A DNA stretch of 64,000 bases from Hyphococcus sp. (lineage in GTDB: Bacteria > Pseudomonadota > Alphaproteobacteria > Caulobacterales > Parvularculaceae). Shown piece after piece: positions 1 to 8,229 of the stretch. Under the pieces are notes generated by a model. It was not told where the DNA came from, ran no database searches, and saw only the letters and a program-made list of their open reading frames with translations. Location of the stretch: assembly GCA_028281665.1 (NCBI GenBank), contig JANQJK010000019.1, forward strand, positions 1 through 64,000, given 5' to 3'. A program made the translations under genes and the position numbers. How positions within the stretch are numbered: position 1 is the first letter of the stretch; every line of letters begins with the position of its first letter.

Positions 1-340
<340 letters not shown>

Positions 341-452
341 GTCCTCATGCGACGTTTTTCGGAACGGCGTTTGAGACACCCTAAACTCATGCGCGGCGAA
401 CGATCCGTCTCAGGATCGATTGCTTGCAAACAACATTAGACATTTCCGTGAC

Positions 453-494
453 CTTCATCCTGAGGAGCGCTGAAAAGCGCGTCTCGAAGGATGA
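453..494. repeat. Intergenic palindrome in the 23S-5S spacer
   Basis: The spacer holds an imperfect palindrome whose arms begin CATCCTGAG and end CTCGAAGGATG around an inner AGCGC/GCGC stem. Sequences of this kind (CATCCT..AAGGATG) are very common between genes in Alphaproteobacteria. Here it sits inside a transcribed rRNA spacer, so it would fold as RNA and could affect processing. Confidence 0.6.
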
Positions 495-508
495 CGTCTT
501 AAGAAGAA

Positions 509-531
509 CTGGATCCCGGCTTTCGCCGGGA
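509..531 (+). repeat. REP-like palindrome, family R, copy 1
   Basis: CTGGATCCCGGCTTTCGCCGGGA has a perfect 6-bp stem (CCCGGC/GCCGGG, 515-520 and 525-530) with a TTTC loop. Four more copies occur in the window, near 24052, 24164, 30259 and 30359. This copy is in the 23S-5S spacer directly before 5S copy 1. Confidence 0.75.
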
Positions 532-542
532 CGCTTCGCGCT

Positions 543-709
543 CTCGCATTTTCGAATCATCTTTGCCGGCCCGGTGGCTATGGCGGGGAGCCTCCACCCG
601 ATCCCATTCCGAACTCGGTCGTTAAAGTCCCCAGCGCCGATGGTACTACGTCTTAAGGCGTGGGAGAGTAGGTCGCCGCCAGGCCTGCAAAGCTGATTTG
701 AGACCCTTC
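543..709 (+). repeat. Direct repeat containing 5S copy 1
   Basis: This ~167-bp stretch matches 4806-5005, from CTCGCATTTTCGAAT upstream of 5S to ACCCTTC downstream of it. The matching includes about 25 bp of non-5S flank on each side, so the duplication covers more than the mature gene. The two copies bracket the AT-richer genes at 881-4732. Confidence 0.85.
568..685 (+). rRNA. rrf: 5S ribosomal RNA, copy 1 (standard length, 118 nt)
   Basis: The sequence aligns with the E. coli 5S core without gaps through the first 71 positions. Helix II pairs with the bulged A, loop C reads CCGAAC, and the 5' strand of loop E is CGATGGTA against GAGAGTAGG. Helix I pairs 568-577 with 676-685 and has one C-A mismatch (572 with 681) and one G-T pair. 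No clear intrinsic terminator follows, unlike copy 2, so transcription may run on into the downstream insert. This is the more conventional of the two 5S genes. Confidence 0.95.
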
Positions 710-880
710 ATTTTCGTATTTTCCATGTACCCAAATATACTAAAGTGGCGCGTGAATTTTTGCGCGATTCAATTTCGCAACCACGAGAGATTACTAAAAA
801 TATTATTTGACGCTGACGTAATTTGCGTTCTCGCACATGTAATATGGCGCTTATTTTCGTATGCGCCGAGGCGTTAGGTG

Positions 881-1588
881 TTATGGCCTTGCTTTACAAA
901 CGAAGTTGAAATGGCCGCAAAATTGCGCCAGGGCGGATACATATTCATGGTCCCCGCCACCGTGTCTCGCGACTTTTTTTCGCAATGACTGTGCAAAAAA
1001 GCCTCCATCCTCAAAAAATATGACCTTTTTTAGCTCTTCTTTCGGAACGCCTAGCATGTTCATCAAAGTTCGGATCGTAAGCGTAAGTCCGTCAGTGTAG
1101 GGTACGATCGCAAGAACTTCGAGCTTGTGCCGCTCGCATATCGCGTCAAATCCTATTGGCGTATAGTTGAATGTACTAAATCCATGATATGGTTCCATGA
1201 AGGAAACGCTGCCGCAAAAGATACCGCCATTCTTTAGGCATCGCCGAATTTCAGAAAAACTTACCTCCGGTTGGATGACGTGCTCCAAAGACTGCCAGGA
1301 CCATATCATGTCGAATGATTGATCGTTCCATGGCAACCGGGTTCCATCGTAGGAGTATTGTCCTTCTTCAACCGCGTATTGCTGGTTCTTTTTTCCATCT
1401 CGTGCGTAATTGATGCCTAACCAACGTAGCCCCGAATCACTCAGCAGATCGCGATGAGCGCCGGGACCGCAACCGAAGTCCAGAACTGAATTTAAATCTA
1501 TATCCGCTGATTTCTTTGCGTATTCTAAAACATCAATTGCATCGCGATGCGGCCAATACTGCAATTTTTTACCCAAGGCCGCTGTCAT
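881..1588 (-). CDS. Class I SAM-dependent methyltransferase
   Basis: The protein is 235 aa with a Methyltransf_11-type fold. Motif I (VLDFGCGPG) is near residues 36-44, a post-I acidic region follows, and WSWQSLEHV near residues 96-104 corresponds to the motif IV region that usually reads as an acidic dipeptide followed by LEH. Methyltransferases of this type occur in surface-glycan gene clusters and modify sugars or lipids; the substrate here is unknown. It reads against the rRNA operon and against the two following genes, so rrn read-through would be antisense to it. Codon use is AT-richer than the window average. The ATG at 1588 is the only clear start. Confidence 0.85.
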   Translation of the reverse strand: MTAALGKKLQYWPHRDAIDVLEYAKKSADIDLNSVLDFGCGPGAHRDLLSDSGLRWLGINYARDGKKNQQYAVEEGQYSYDGTRLPWNDQSFDMIWSWQSLEHVIQPEVSFSEIRRCLKNGGIFCGSVSFMEPYHGFSTFNYTPIGFDAICERHKLEVLAIVPYTDGLTLTIRTLMNMLGVPKEELKKVIFFEDGGFFAQSLRKKVARHGGGDHEYVSALAQFCGHFNFVCKARP

Positions 1589-2033
1589 GGGGCTAACTGG
1601 ACGGAAATCGCCTTCGAGCGCAAACAGGCGTTACGCGATATCGCTCATCATTGATTCAATTTCGACGTGAACATCCTGCATGAGTGTTCCTTTAACCCTT
1701 GCTTCAATTTAACGCATTCGTAAGTCGACATGAGATTTTGGTAGATTCGATCAGCGCATTTGACGTATGCCACATCGATTCGCCAGAGAACGTGCAGCGA
1801 TTTGAACAATTCTATCGGTAGAGTTTAACCGGTTGGCCGTGCTATGCAACGCTGCGGGCCTTCGAGGGCATTTGCCTGGTTTGTGGCGCCTTGTTCAAAT
1901 GAGCAGCGGCGATTAGTGCCTGATGATTTTGCGGCTGTAAAAGGTAATGTCCACCCGTAGATGCCTGGCCGGCGAAATTTTCGAGGGTAGCGATTTCACA
2001 CCGGTAAAAATAGTTTAGGCAAGTAGCCAATGA
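1589..2033. other. AT-rich intergenic stretch, no gene seen
   Basis: The 445 bp between the divergent methyltransferase and glycosyltransferase-like genes hold no convincing coding frame; a short minus-strand frame at 1842-2030 has no recognisable features. The stretch should contain the promoters of both flanking genes. I could not identify a clear -35/-10 pair. Confidence 0.6.
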
Positions 2034-3686
2034 TTGTCCGCTCTCGCCAAAATTACACTTTTAGGCTATTGGACGGCCTTCTCTTTGCTGCGATGCGCCG
2101 CTGGCTCAAAATGGGGAATTGAATTGCGCGAACGCCTTGAAAATGGGACTCAAGATACCGAGCAGCGACAACAACGGGACGAGCTAGATGCGCTTTTCGA
2201 GCTGTTTCTGGACCGAAAGCCAGCGGATCGGGAACTTGTAGAGTTATGCGATGTGGCGGGAGACGGTGATACCGCTGTTATCAATTTCTTGTTCGATCAT
2301 CCGGCGTACCGATTTAAGAATGCCTGTTATCCGAGCGACTACGTCGTACCCATTGAGAAAAACCATCCTATAACCTCTGACTTCTCGCCGCTGCATGTCG
2401 ATGTCGCATACCGTTTTTTGTTCGGGCGCACTGCGACGGACGCTGAATTATCCCAAGGCGTCGAGACATATAACAACACACGCGACTTCCGTCACTTCCT
2501 GTTCGCCAAACAAGAATTTGCAAAAGCGCGTTTTAAAAGACCCAACATTTCGGAGAATCGCCTGGGGCCCGTAGGTCACGAGCGGTTTCATCGCGCGGTA
2601 GCCGATATCGCGCATGAGTGCGAGGAAATTTTAGACCAGCTTGTCGATTTTGTTCGCTATATCGGAGACCGAAATTGGAAGGCCGAGGTATTAGCGCAGA
2701 AGCGCATTAAGATATCGCGATTGGCCAATATCGAAAGGCGTAATATCGCTATCATTGTGAAGCCGTCCTATCTGGGCGAACTGGATCGAGTGCTTCGAAG
2801 TGGTGAGCGTAATATTCGCACTTTCAGGTCTTCGCAGGAATTCTTTGATAGCGATTTCTGCAATGAGACGCACGTTGTTGTAATTAACAACAACTTTTTT
2901 CCGACCACGGAATTGCAATTAAGGTGGCGAAATTATCTAAAGGAGCCGGAGTCGCCGCTTGGTGTTCTTTGGTCGTACGATAATCATCACTCATTTGCGA
3001 ACACTATTATAACCCATAGTATTTTCGATGTGATTGTTCCGGCGCACGCAAATTATACAGATTATTTATTGACGACGCCGACAATTTTGTTGCCGGCCAC
3101 GCCATGCGGCTTGGCGCAATGGACGCCTGACGTTGTCATGGAGGGCTACGAGGCGTTCGGAAATGTTGAGCGTACCGACAAGCTTGATGGCGGGTATAAT
3201 CTATACTTCAATAGAAACGCCTACCGAAATGCGAAGATAGAAACGATTAGCGCAGGAATGCCGGAGTCGAACGTTCGCGGCGTCGTATTCAACGAGCAAC
3301 GATACTGGCAAAACAGTGACCTCGATAACCTCAAAGAATGGATGTCGCATAAAACATCTGTGGCTATACCGGTGAATAATGATCTGCCAATCAGGGTGTT
3401 TGACGCGCTCGCGGCGGGCCAAATTCCGCTTGTCCCTGGATGGCTCGGGGGTTTTGACTCGATTATTTCACCAGCATTGCAGCGTTCGTTGCCTATCGTA
3501 AAATTCCTCGACTATGACGTTTCGGAGATCAGGCGTGCGCACCGGAAAGCATTGAAATTATTTGATCAAGGCGGGGCTGAAGGAATCAAGCGGCGACGGG
3601 ATTATTGCCTGAACACGCATACGCTCAATCATCGGTACGAAGAAATTCTCACGAAAATTGAGAATTTGATCACAATTGATTCTTGA
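2034..3686 (+). CDS. Putative glycosyltransferase with N-terminal DUF4214-like segments
   Basis: The protein is about 550 aa. Residues ~45-180 hold two repeats resembling DUF4214/phycobilisome-linker-like modules (LFELFLDRKPADRELVEL and YRFLFGRTATDAELSQG, each followed by a PAYR or QEF-type end). These modules are often attached to polysaccharide glycosyltransferases. The C-terminal half resembles a GT-B acceptor/donor region, with PIRVFDALAAGQIPLVP near residue 455 like the ExxAxGxxPv motif of retaining transferases, although the usual glutamate is not obvious. The start is uncertain: TTG at 2034 gives this frame and no good ribosome site or in-frame ATG lies near it. The UDP-xylose synthase follows 56 bp downstream, so this enzyme could use UDP-xylose; that is inference. 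Composition is AT-rich. Confidence 0.65.
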   Translation: MSALAKITLLGYWTAFSLLRCAAGSKWGIELRERLENGTQDTEQRQQRDELDALFELFLDRKPADRELVELCDVAGDGDTAVINFLFDHPAYRFKNACYPSDYVVPIEKNHPITSDFSPLHVDVAYRFLFGRTATDAELSQGVETYNNTRDFRHFLFAKQEFAKARFKRPNISENRLGPVGHERFHRAVADIAHECEEILDQLVDFVRYIGDRNWKAEVLAQKRIKISRLANIERRNIAIIVKPSYLGELDRVLRSGERNIRTFRSSQEFFDSDFCNETHVVVINNNFFPTTELQLRWRNYLKEPESPLGVLWSYDNHHSFANTIITHSIFDVIVPAHANYTDYLLTTPTILLPATPCGLAQWTPDVVMEGYEAFGNVERTDKLDGGYNLYFNRNAYRNAKIETISAGMPESNVRGVVFNEQRYWQNSDLDNLKEWMSHKTSVAIPVNNDLPIRVFDALAAGQIPLVPGWLGGFDSIISPALQRSLPIVKFLDYDVSEIRRAHRKALKLFDQGGAEGIKRRRDYCLNTHTLNHRYEEILTKIENLITIDS

Positions 3687-3742
3687 TGCGCTGAAAGAAT
3701 GACATTGCGCATTCGGTGAGTCTGCTGGACTAGAGGGGTACT

Positions 3743-4732
3743 ATGACAAAGCATTCTGTTCATAATGGGGTGCCGGCGCCAAAAAGAGTTCTTGTGACAG
3801 GGGGCGCGGGATTTATCGGGTCGCATTTATGCGAGCGATTGCTTGAAAATGGCGACGAGGTTCTTTGCGTCGACAATTATTTTACTGGTTCTCGGGCAAA
3901 TATCTCCAGGTTTCTGGATCATCCAAATTTCGAAGTGCTTCGACACGATGTGACGTTCCCTCTGTTCGTCGAGGTCGATCAGATTTTCAACCTGGCATGT
4001 CCGGCGTCGCCTATCCATTATCAATACGACCCGGTGCAAACCCTAAAAACGAGCGTGCACGGCGCTATCAATATGCTCGGATTGGCCAAGCGAACCAATG
4101 CGCGCATATTGCAGGCGTCAACAAGCGAAGTTTACGGAAACCCGACCCAGCATCCGCAAACGGAATCATATTGGGGCAATGTCAATCCGCTTGGCCCGCG
4201 CGCTTGTTACGACGAAGGCAAACGCGCGGCCGAAACATTGTTCTTCGACTACCATCGACAACACGGTGTTGACGTCAAAGTTATTCGGATCTTCAATACT
4301 TACGGGCCTAACATGCACCCGGACGACGGACGTGTTGTTTCCAACTTTGTAATTCAGGCACTGTTGAATAAGCCGATTACAATTTACGGCGAGGGCGAGC
4401 AAACGCGATCGTTCTGTTACGTAGATGATTTGGTGGACGGTATGCTGCGTATGATGAACGAAAGCGGGCCGGATTTTATGGGGCCTGTAAATTTGGGCAA
4501 TAACAATGAGATAACAATTCGGGAGTTGGCGGACTCAATTATCGAACTGACGTCTTCGAAATCTGAGCTTCAGAAGAAACCATTGCCGCAGGATGATCCG
4601 GAACGCCGCCGCCCGGATTTGTCTCTTGCCGAAGAAAAACTTGGGTGGGCGCCTCGAACCGATTTGAAAAAGGGCCTTGCGACGACTATTGAGTATTTTG
4701 AGCAGTACTTGCGCCGGCATGGCGCCGTTTAG
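3743..4732 (+). CDS. UDP-glucuronate decarboxylase (UDP-xylose synthase)
   Basis: The enzyme makes UDP-xylose from UDP-glucuronate in the cytoplasm for surface polysaccharide or glycoprotein synthesis. This 329-aa protein is an extended short-chain dehydrogenase: NAD-binding [10 protein letters not shown] near residues 16-25, [27 protein letters not shown] and the catalytic CYDEGKR (YxxxK). [10 protein letters not shown] and [16 protein letters not shown] are hallmark strings of the UXS family and distinguish it from UDP-glucose epimerases. The length is typical for the bacterial soluble form. It probably shares a transcript with the preceding glycosyltransferase-like gene. It ends 98 bp before 5S copy 2. 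Confidence 0.95.
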   Translation: MTKHSVHNGVPAPKRVLVTGGAGFIGSHLCERLLENGDEVLCVDNYFTGSRANISRFLDHPNFEVLRHDVTFPLFVEVDQIFNLACPASPIHYQYDPVQTLKTSVHGAINMLGLAKRTNARILQASTSEVYGNPTQHPQTESYWGNVNPLGPRACYDEGKRAAETLFFDYHRQHGVDVKVIRIFNTYGPNMHPDDGRVVSNFVIQALLNKPITIYGEGEQTRSFCYVDDLVDGMLRMMNESGPDFMGPVNLGNNNEITIRELADSIIELTSSKSELQKKPLPQDDPERRRPDLSLAEEKLGWAPRTDLKKGLATTIEYFEQYLRRHGAV

Positions 4733-4805
4733 CGAAGTTGCGCTGAACGCGCGGTTTGAACAGTGCTCGCCCTCTGCGCGTCGCGGCCACAATCCAGCGT
4801 AGAGG

Positions 4806-5005
4806 CTCGCATTTTCGAATTATCGTTGCCGGCCTGGCGGCTATTGCGCGGAGCCTCCACCGTTAAATGAATTCGTTTAACCCCAATTCCGAACTCGGTC
4901 GTTAAAGTCCCCAGCGCGCTCGCGGCTCGTCGCCGCTCGCGGTACGTCTTAAGGCGTGGGAGAGTAGGTCGCCGCCAGGCCTGCAAAGCTGATTTGCGAC
5001 CCTTC
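4806..5005 (+). repeat. Direct repeat containing 5S copy 2
   Basis: This is the second copy of the 5S-containing duplication (partner 543-709). It is longer because of two internal 20-nt insertions. Outside the 5S it matches the first copy for about 25 bp upstream and 24 bp downstream, with a few substitutions. Confidence 0.85.
4831..4981 (+). rRNA. Expanded or degenerate 5S rRNA, copy 2 (151 nt)
   Basis: Helix I is perfectly paired over 10 bp (4831-4840 with 4972-4981), better than in copy 1. Two insertions are present. At helix III/loop C a near-perfect palindrome, GTTAAATGAATTCGTTTAAC (4862-4881), replaces four bases. At the loop E/helix IV 5' strand a 20-nt GC-rich block (4918-4937) with an internal GCGGC/GCCGC stem is added and four core bases are lost. 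The second insertion is flanked by a 9-bp direct repeat CGCTCGCGG (4917-4925 and 4934-4942). The loop E 5' strand is altered (CGATGGTA becomes CGCGGTA), and helix II gains a C-C mismatch or re-pairs. It sits next to the rrn terminator. It may be a pseudogene or a functional expanded 5S; I cannot decide. Confidence 0.8.
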
Positions 5006-5017
5006 TTCGGTCATTCG

Positions 5018-5055
5018 AAACCGCGCCTTTTCAGCAATGAATGGCGCGGTTTTTT
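5018..5055 (+). terminator. Intrinsic terminator of the rRNA operon
   Basis: A perfect stem CCGCGCC/GGCGCGG (5021-5027 and 5043-5049), extended by AAA/TTT, is followed by a run of six T (5050-5055). It lies 36 bp after the expanded 5S copy and is the only strong terminator near either 5S, so it probably marks the original end of the operon. Confidence 0.9.
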
Positions 5056-5158
5056 ATGGCTGGCGTCTTGTCCGCCAAATGTCCTGCCAGACCCGCCAAT
5101 TGACGCCGCGGTCGGAACCGGTAATGAAACGATCCGAGAATATTTGCGACAGGGGCAG

Positions 5159-5908
5159 ATGATGGCGCGACGCGCCCGTTCTTGTATTCAGGGGGCCGCC
5201 GCGGCGCTGGGGGCGCTGTGCATTGTCGCCTGTTCGCAGCCGCAACCCTCTGCGGGCGAGGGCGGCGCTCCGGCGAACCGTTCCGGCGACACCGCGCCGG
5301 CGGCCATCGAACCGGAGGACGAGATCAATCTCGATCTCTGGCTGGAGCGGTTGGAGGTTGGAAGCCGCGAGCTTTATTCCGCACGCGCCGCGGTGGTCGA
5401 CGCTGTCGGATTGCAACCCGGCGACTGGGTCGCCGATATCGGCTCGGGCACGGGGCTTTATACGTTGCTCTTTGCCGAAGAGATCGGCCCGACGGGACAG
5501 GTCTTTGCCGAGGACATCGAACCCTTGTTCCTCGATCTTGTTACGCGCCGCGCGGCCGACGCCGATCTCAACAATATCAGCGCCGTCCTCGGCCGCGAAG
5601 ACGATGTTACGCTGCCGAATGAATCGATCGATGTCGTATTTATCGCCGACACCTATCATTACTTCGACGATCGCGAAGCGGTGATGCGGTCGGTCTTCCG
5701 TGCCCTGAAGCCCGGCGGTTCGCTGATTCTGGTTGAGTTCGACATCGCGCCGGGAGAGGAGCGCGCCGACTACAAATCCCATGTGCGCTTCGGCAAGGAC
5801 GCCGTGATTTCCGAGCTGGAGTTTGTCGGGTTCAAATACGAAGGCGAAACGCAGGTCGAAGGCCTTGACGAAAATTACTTCGTCACGCTCGTCAAACCTG
5901 CCGAGTAA
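5159..5908 (+). CDS. Putative lipoprotein class I SAM-dependent methyltransferase
   Basis: The start at 5159 (or 5162) is chosen because AGGGG lies just upstream and the N-terminus then reads as a lipoprotein signal: MMARRAR, a hydrophobic stretch, and lipobox IVAC near residue 25 followed by a disordered SQPQPSAGEGG linker. The rest is a Methyltransf domain: motif I VADIGSGTGLYT, FAEDIEP, and VIFMF-like strand VVFIADTYHYF followed by LKPGGSLILVEFDI. It resembles signal-peptide-bearing predicted methyltransferases found in Proteobacteria. Where such an enzyme would find S-adenosylmethionine outside the cytoplasm is unclear, so it may act differently. A longer frame begins at 4994 but would run through the terminator. 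Confidence 0.8.
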   Translation: MMARRARSCIQGAAAALGALCIVACSQPQPSAGEGGAPANRSGDTAPAAIEPEDEINLDLWLERLEVGSRELYSARAAVVDAVGLQPGDWVADIGSGTGLYTLLFAEEIGPTGQVFAEDIEPLFLDLVTRRAADADLNNISAVLGREDDVTLPNESIDVVFIADTYHYFDDREAVMRSVFRALKPGGSLILVEFDIAPGEERADYKSHVRFGKDAVISELEFVGFKYEGETQVEGLDENYFVTLVKPAE

Positions 5909-5918
5909 AAGAGTTTCG

Positions 5919-6995
5919 TCAGTCGAGCGGGCAGACCATGACGTGCCCGTCAAAGACAGCGCCGACAACCAGCGTGTCGTCAGATGCCGCGCCGACCGAT
6001 GAGCCGTTGATTTCGCCATTCAGCGAAACGAATTTGTTTTCGCTCGTCCCCGTTTGCGGGTCGAGCCGCAGCACATGGCTCGGCGCAATGGCGGCGGGAT
6101 CTTCAGCATGCTGCAAAAATTTCGTGGTGTTGGGATGCCCGGCGATCCAGAGCGAGCCGTCGGGCGCCACATCGATGTTATCGGGCGCCGTATTGACCCG
6201 CCATCGCTTTTTCAGTGTCAGTTCGCCGCTTGCCCGGTCACGGGCATATGCGGATATTCTTCGTTTGACGATCTCGGCGACATAGATTTCGCCGGCGTCA
6301 AGGGACGGTGCGACGCCGTTCGCATAGGCAAGGCCCCGCGCCGCAGACCGTCCCTCAACGCCGTCGAAATAGACGACGTCGGTGAGGGGCAGGGCGCCGT
6401 AAACTTCCGCAACGCCGAGAATGCCGGTTTCGTACCGCCGGTCGTTGCTTGCATAGAACTGCCGGTCGCCGACTGCGGCAACGTCGTTCGGCGAATACAT
6501 GGCGTCGAATGAAACCGTCTCCGTGTGGAACAACGCGCCGTCCGCGCCGACATCGAACATTTCCACCGCTTCCACGCCGTCGGCGCGGTGATTGACGACA
6601 AACAGCCTGCGTGCGCCGTCGTCGCCGCGCCACAGACTGATGCCGTGGGGGGAAAAATCCGCCGGCGCATCCTGAGAAATCAGCCGGGGCGTTAATGTCC
6701 GGTCGGTGAGGTCAATGAGGTAGATGTCGCCGCGCGGACGATCATCGTCGGTCCCCGCATACCAGCCCCGGCGTTCGAATGTAGAGACGAATACCTGCTG
6801 CGCCGCGTCGTCGATCTCGACGTCTTCCGTGCCCGGCGCAACGTCGACATGCCGGCATTCCCCGACCAGCAGGGGATCGAGGTCGTTGAAGACGCCGATC
6901 GCCGGCAGAATGTGAAACGCCATCCAGGCCGCAATGGCGAGGACGGCGCCCAGAACAACGACGCCAATTGACTTCACGTAACCCGGTTCTCCCAC
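5919..6995 (-). CDS. Paraoxonase/arylesterase-like beta-propeller (SMP-30 superfamily), membrane-anchored
   Basis: The 358-aa protein has an uncleaved-looking N-terminal hydrophobic helix (residues ~9-30) followed by a six-bladed propeller. Motifs match the calcium sites of serum paraoxonases: DVEIDD, PHGISLWRG, SPNDVAAVG, LAYANGV and APDNIDVAPDGSLWIAGHP, the last carrying the Asp-Asn pair. Family members hydrolyse lactones and aryl esters; the substrate here is unknown. The start is a GTG at 6995; another GTG at 6977 is also possible. It converges on the lipoprotein methyltransferase with a 10-bp gap. Confidence 0.82.
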   Translation of the reverse strand: MGEPGYVKSIGVVVLGAVLAIAAWMAFHILPAIGVFNDLDPLLVGECRHVDVAPGTEDVEIDDAAQQVFVSTFERRGWYAGTDDDRPRGDIYLIDLTDRTLTPRLISQDAPADFSPHGISLWRGDDGARRLFVVNHRADGVEAVEMFDVGADGALFHTETVSFDAMYSPNDVAAVGDRQFYASNDRRYETGILGVAEVYGALPLTDVVYFDGVEGRSAARGLAYANGVAPSLDAGEIYVAEIVKRRISAYARDRASGELTLKKRWRVNTAPDNIDVAPDGSLWIAGHPNTTKFLQHAEDPAAIAPSHVLRLDPQTGTSENKFVSLNGEINGSSVGAASDDTLVVGAVFDGHVMVCPLD

Positions 6996-7370
6996 CCCCG
7001 ATTGACGCCATTGTCACAAAGGAACCCCCGCCCGGCAAGCGGGCGAGGGTTGTAATCATGATGACGATTTCGCGCCGGGCTTGTCTTAGGTTTCGGCGGC
7101 CGCTGTGGAAAAGTCCAGAAAATAGTAACAAAAACAATCTATTAAAGATGGGTCTCCGGGCGCGCCGGCGCTGAGCCGCCCGGACGTGCGAATACGTATT
7201 CGGGCAATCGGGGTTTGTGGCGGCCCGCCGCTTGACGATCGCGGGAAAAGGTTTACGTAACCGCCATCTCCCCGGTTATCCAAGCATATGAGATCCTCGC
7301 CCTGCTGCGGCGCCCGACCCCCTATGCTCTCTGGCCGGCGGCGTGAGCGACAAAACATTGGCGGCCCATT
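6996..7370. other. Intergenic region upstream of secE
   Basis: The 375 bp between the divergent paraoxonase-like gene and secE contain a GC-rich hairpin near 7027-7045 (CGCCCG/CGGGCG). No gene was found. The tRNA-Trp that often precedes secE in bacteria is absent. Confidence 0.6.
7232..7259 (+). promoter_or_regulatory. Possible sigma-70-type promoter for secE-nusG
   Basis: TTGACG at 7232-7237 is followed after 16 bp by TACGTA at 7254-7259. The -35 is good and the -10 is weak. Position about 110 bp upstream of secE is plausible. This is a by-eye match only. Confidence 0.3.
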
Positions 7371-7658
7371 ATGGCGAATAAAAAGAAGAACCAAACCGGC
7401 GGCTCCGGCGCTTCGAAAACAATCGAAGGCAAGGCCGACGAACAGCCCCGGAAACAGAAAAAGACCAGCCCCTTCGAGTTCCTTCAGCAGGTTCGCGCGG
7501 AAGGTTCGAAAGTGACCTGGACATCGCGGAACGAAACCATGGTGTCGACGGTCATGGTGTTGATCATGGTCGCGATCATGGCGCTCTTCTTCTTCCTCGT
7601 GGATCAAGTGTTGCGTTACGGGGTCTGCAACCTGCTGCCGATTGAATGCGGCGGCTAG
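7371..7658 (+). CDS. secE: Preprotein translocase subunit SecE
   Basis: SecE is the small essential subunit of the SecYEG channel in the inner membrane. The 95-aa protein has a hydrophilic Lys-rich N-terminus, the conserved amphipathic segment with EFLQQVRAEGSKVTWTSRNE, and one membrane helix (VMVLIMVAIMALFFFLVDQVL). It is a short single-helix form. nusG follows after 37 bp, the usual partner order in bacteria. Confidence 0.96.
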   Translation: MANKKKNQTGGSGASKTIEGKADEQPRKQKKTSPFEFLQQVRAEGSKVTWTSRNETMVSTVMVLIMVAIMALFFFLVDQVLRYGVCNLLPIECGG

Positions 7659-7695
7659 ATTTCATTATTGACCAGACAAGACCGGATCCCCTGCA

Positions 7696-8229
7696 ATGAC
7701 CGCGAATTGGTATATCGTCCACGCATACTCCAACTTTGAAAAGAAAGTTGCCGACGCGATATTGCTGTCGGCGAAGGAAAAAGGCCTCGACCAGTTTATC
7801 GAGGAAGTGTTCGTGCCGACCGAAGACGTCACCGAGGTGCGCCGCGGCCGGAAGGTCAACACCGAGCGCCGCTTCTTTCCCGGTTACGTGCTGGTCAAGA
7901 TGGATCTCAACGATCAGATTTATCATCTGGTCAAGGATACGCCGAAAGTGACCGGTTTCCTTGGCTCGGGCAACAAGCCGATGCCGGTGCCGCAAAAGGA
8001 GATCGACCGTATTCGCGGCGTCATCGAAGAAGGGGAAACGCGGGTCGGCCCGTCAATCACCTTCGAGATTGGCGAAACCGTGCGCGTCACCGACGGTCCG
8101 TTTGCGTCCTTTTCCGGCGTCGTCGAAGATGTGGACGAAGAGAACTACCGCGTCAAAGTCGCCGTATCGATTTTCGGACGGGCAACGCCGGTGGAGCTGG
8201 AATTCACCCAGGTCGAGAAATCGAGCTAG
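7696..8229 (+). CDS. nusG: Transcription termination/antitermination factor NusG
   Basis: NusG binds RNA polymerase and links it to Rho or ribosomes. The 177-aa protein has the NGN domain (WYIVHAYSNFEKKVA, FFPGYVLVKM, TGFLGSGNKPMPV) and a C-terminal KOW domain (GETVRVTDGPFASFSGVVEDVD). It follows secE. The ribosomal protein genes rplK-rplA that usually come next are missing; instead a DNA glycosylase gene reads in the opposite direction and overlaps the nusG end by 4 bp. Confidence 0.98.
   Translation: MTANWYIVHAYSNFEKKVADAILLSAKEKGLDQFIEEVFVPTEDVTEVRRGRKVNTERRFFPGYVLVKMDLNDQIYHLVKDTPKVTGFLGSGNKPMPVPQKEIDRIRGVIEEGETRVGPSITFEIGETVRVTDGPFASFSGVVEDVDEENYRVKVAVSIFGRATPVELEFTQVEKSS

Larger units (their letters stand above)
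710..4805. other. AT-richer island inserted between two 5S rRNA genes
   Basis: This 4.1-kb stretch carries three genes: methyltransferase, glycosyltransferase-like, and UDP-glucuronate decarboxylase. It separates 5S copy 1 from 5S copy 2 and the rrn terminator. Its base use is visibly more AT-rich than the rest of the window, including AT-rich intergenic DNA at 710-880 and 1589-2033. No integrase, transposase or terminal inverted repeat is visible. The flanking 5S-containing direct repeats suggest entry by recombination at 5S, which is an inference. Confidence 0.65.

Noticed and set aside
6996-7370. tRNA-Trp before secE
   Set aside because: Looked for a cloverleaf and CCA-end; none found.
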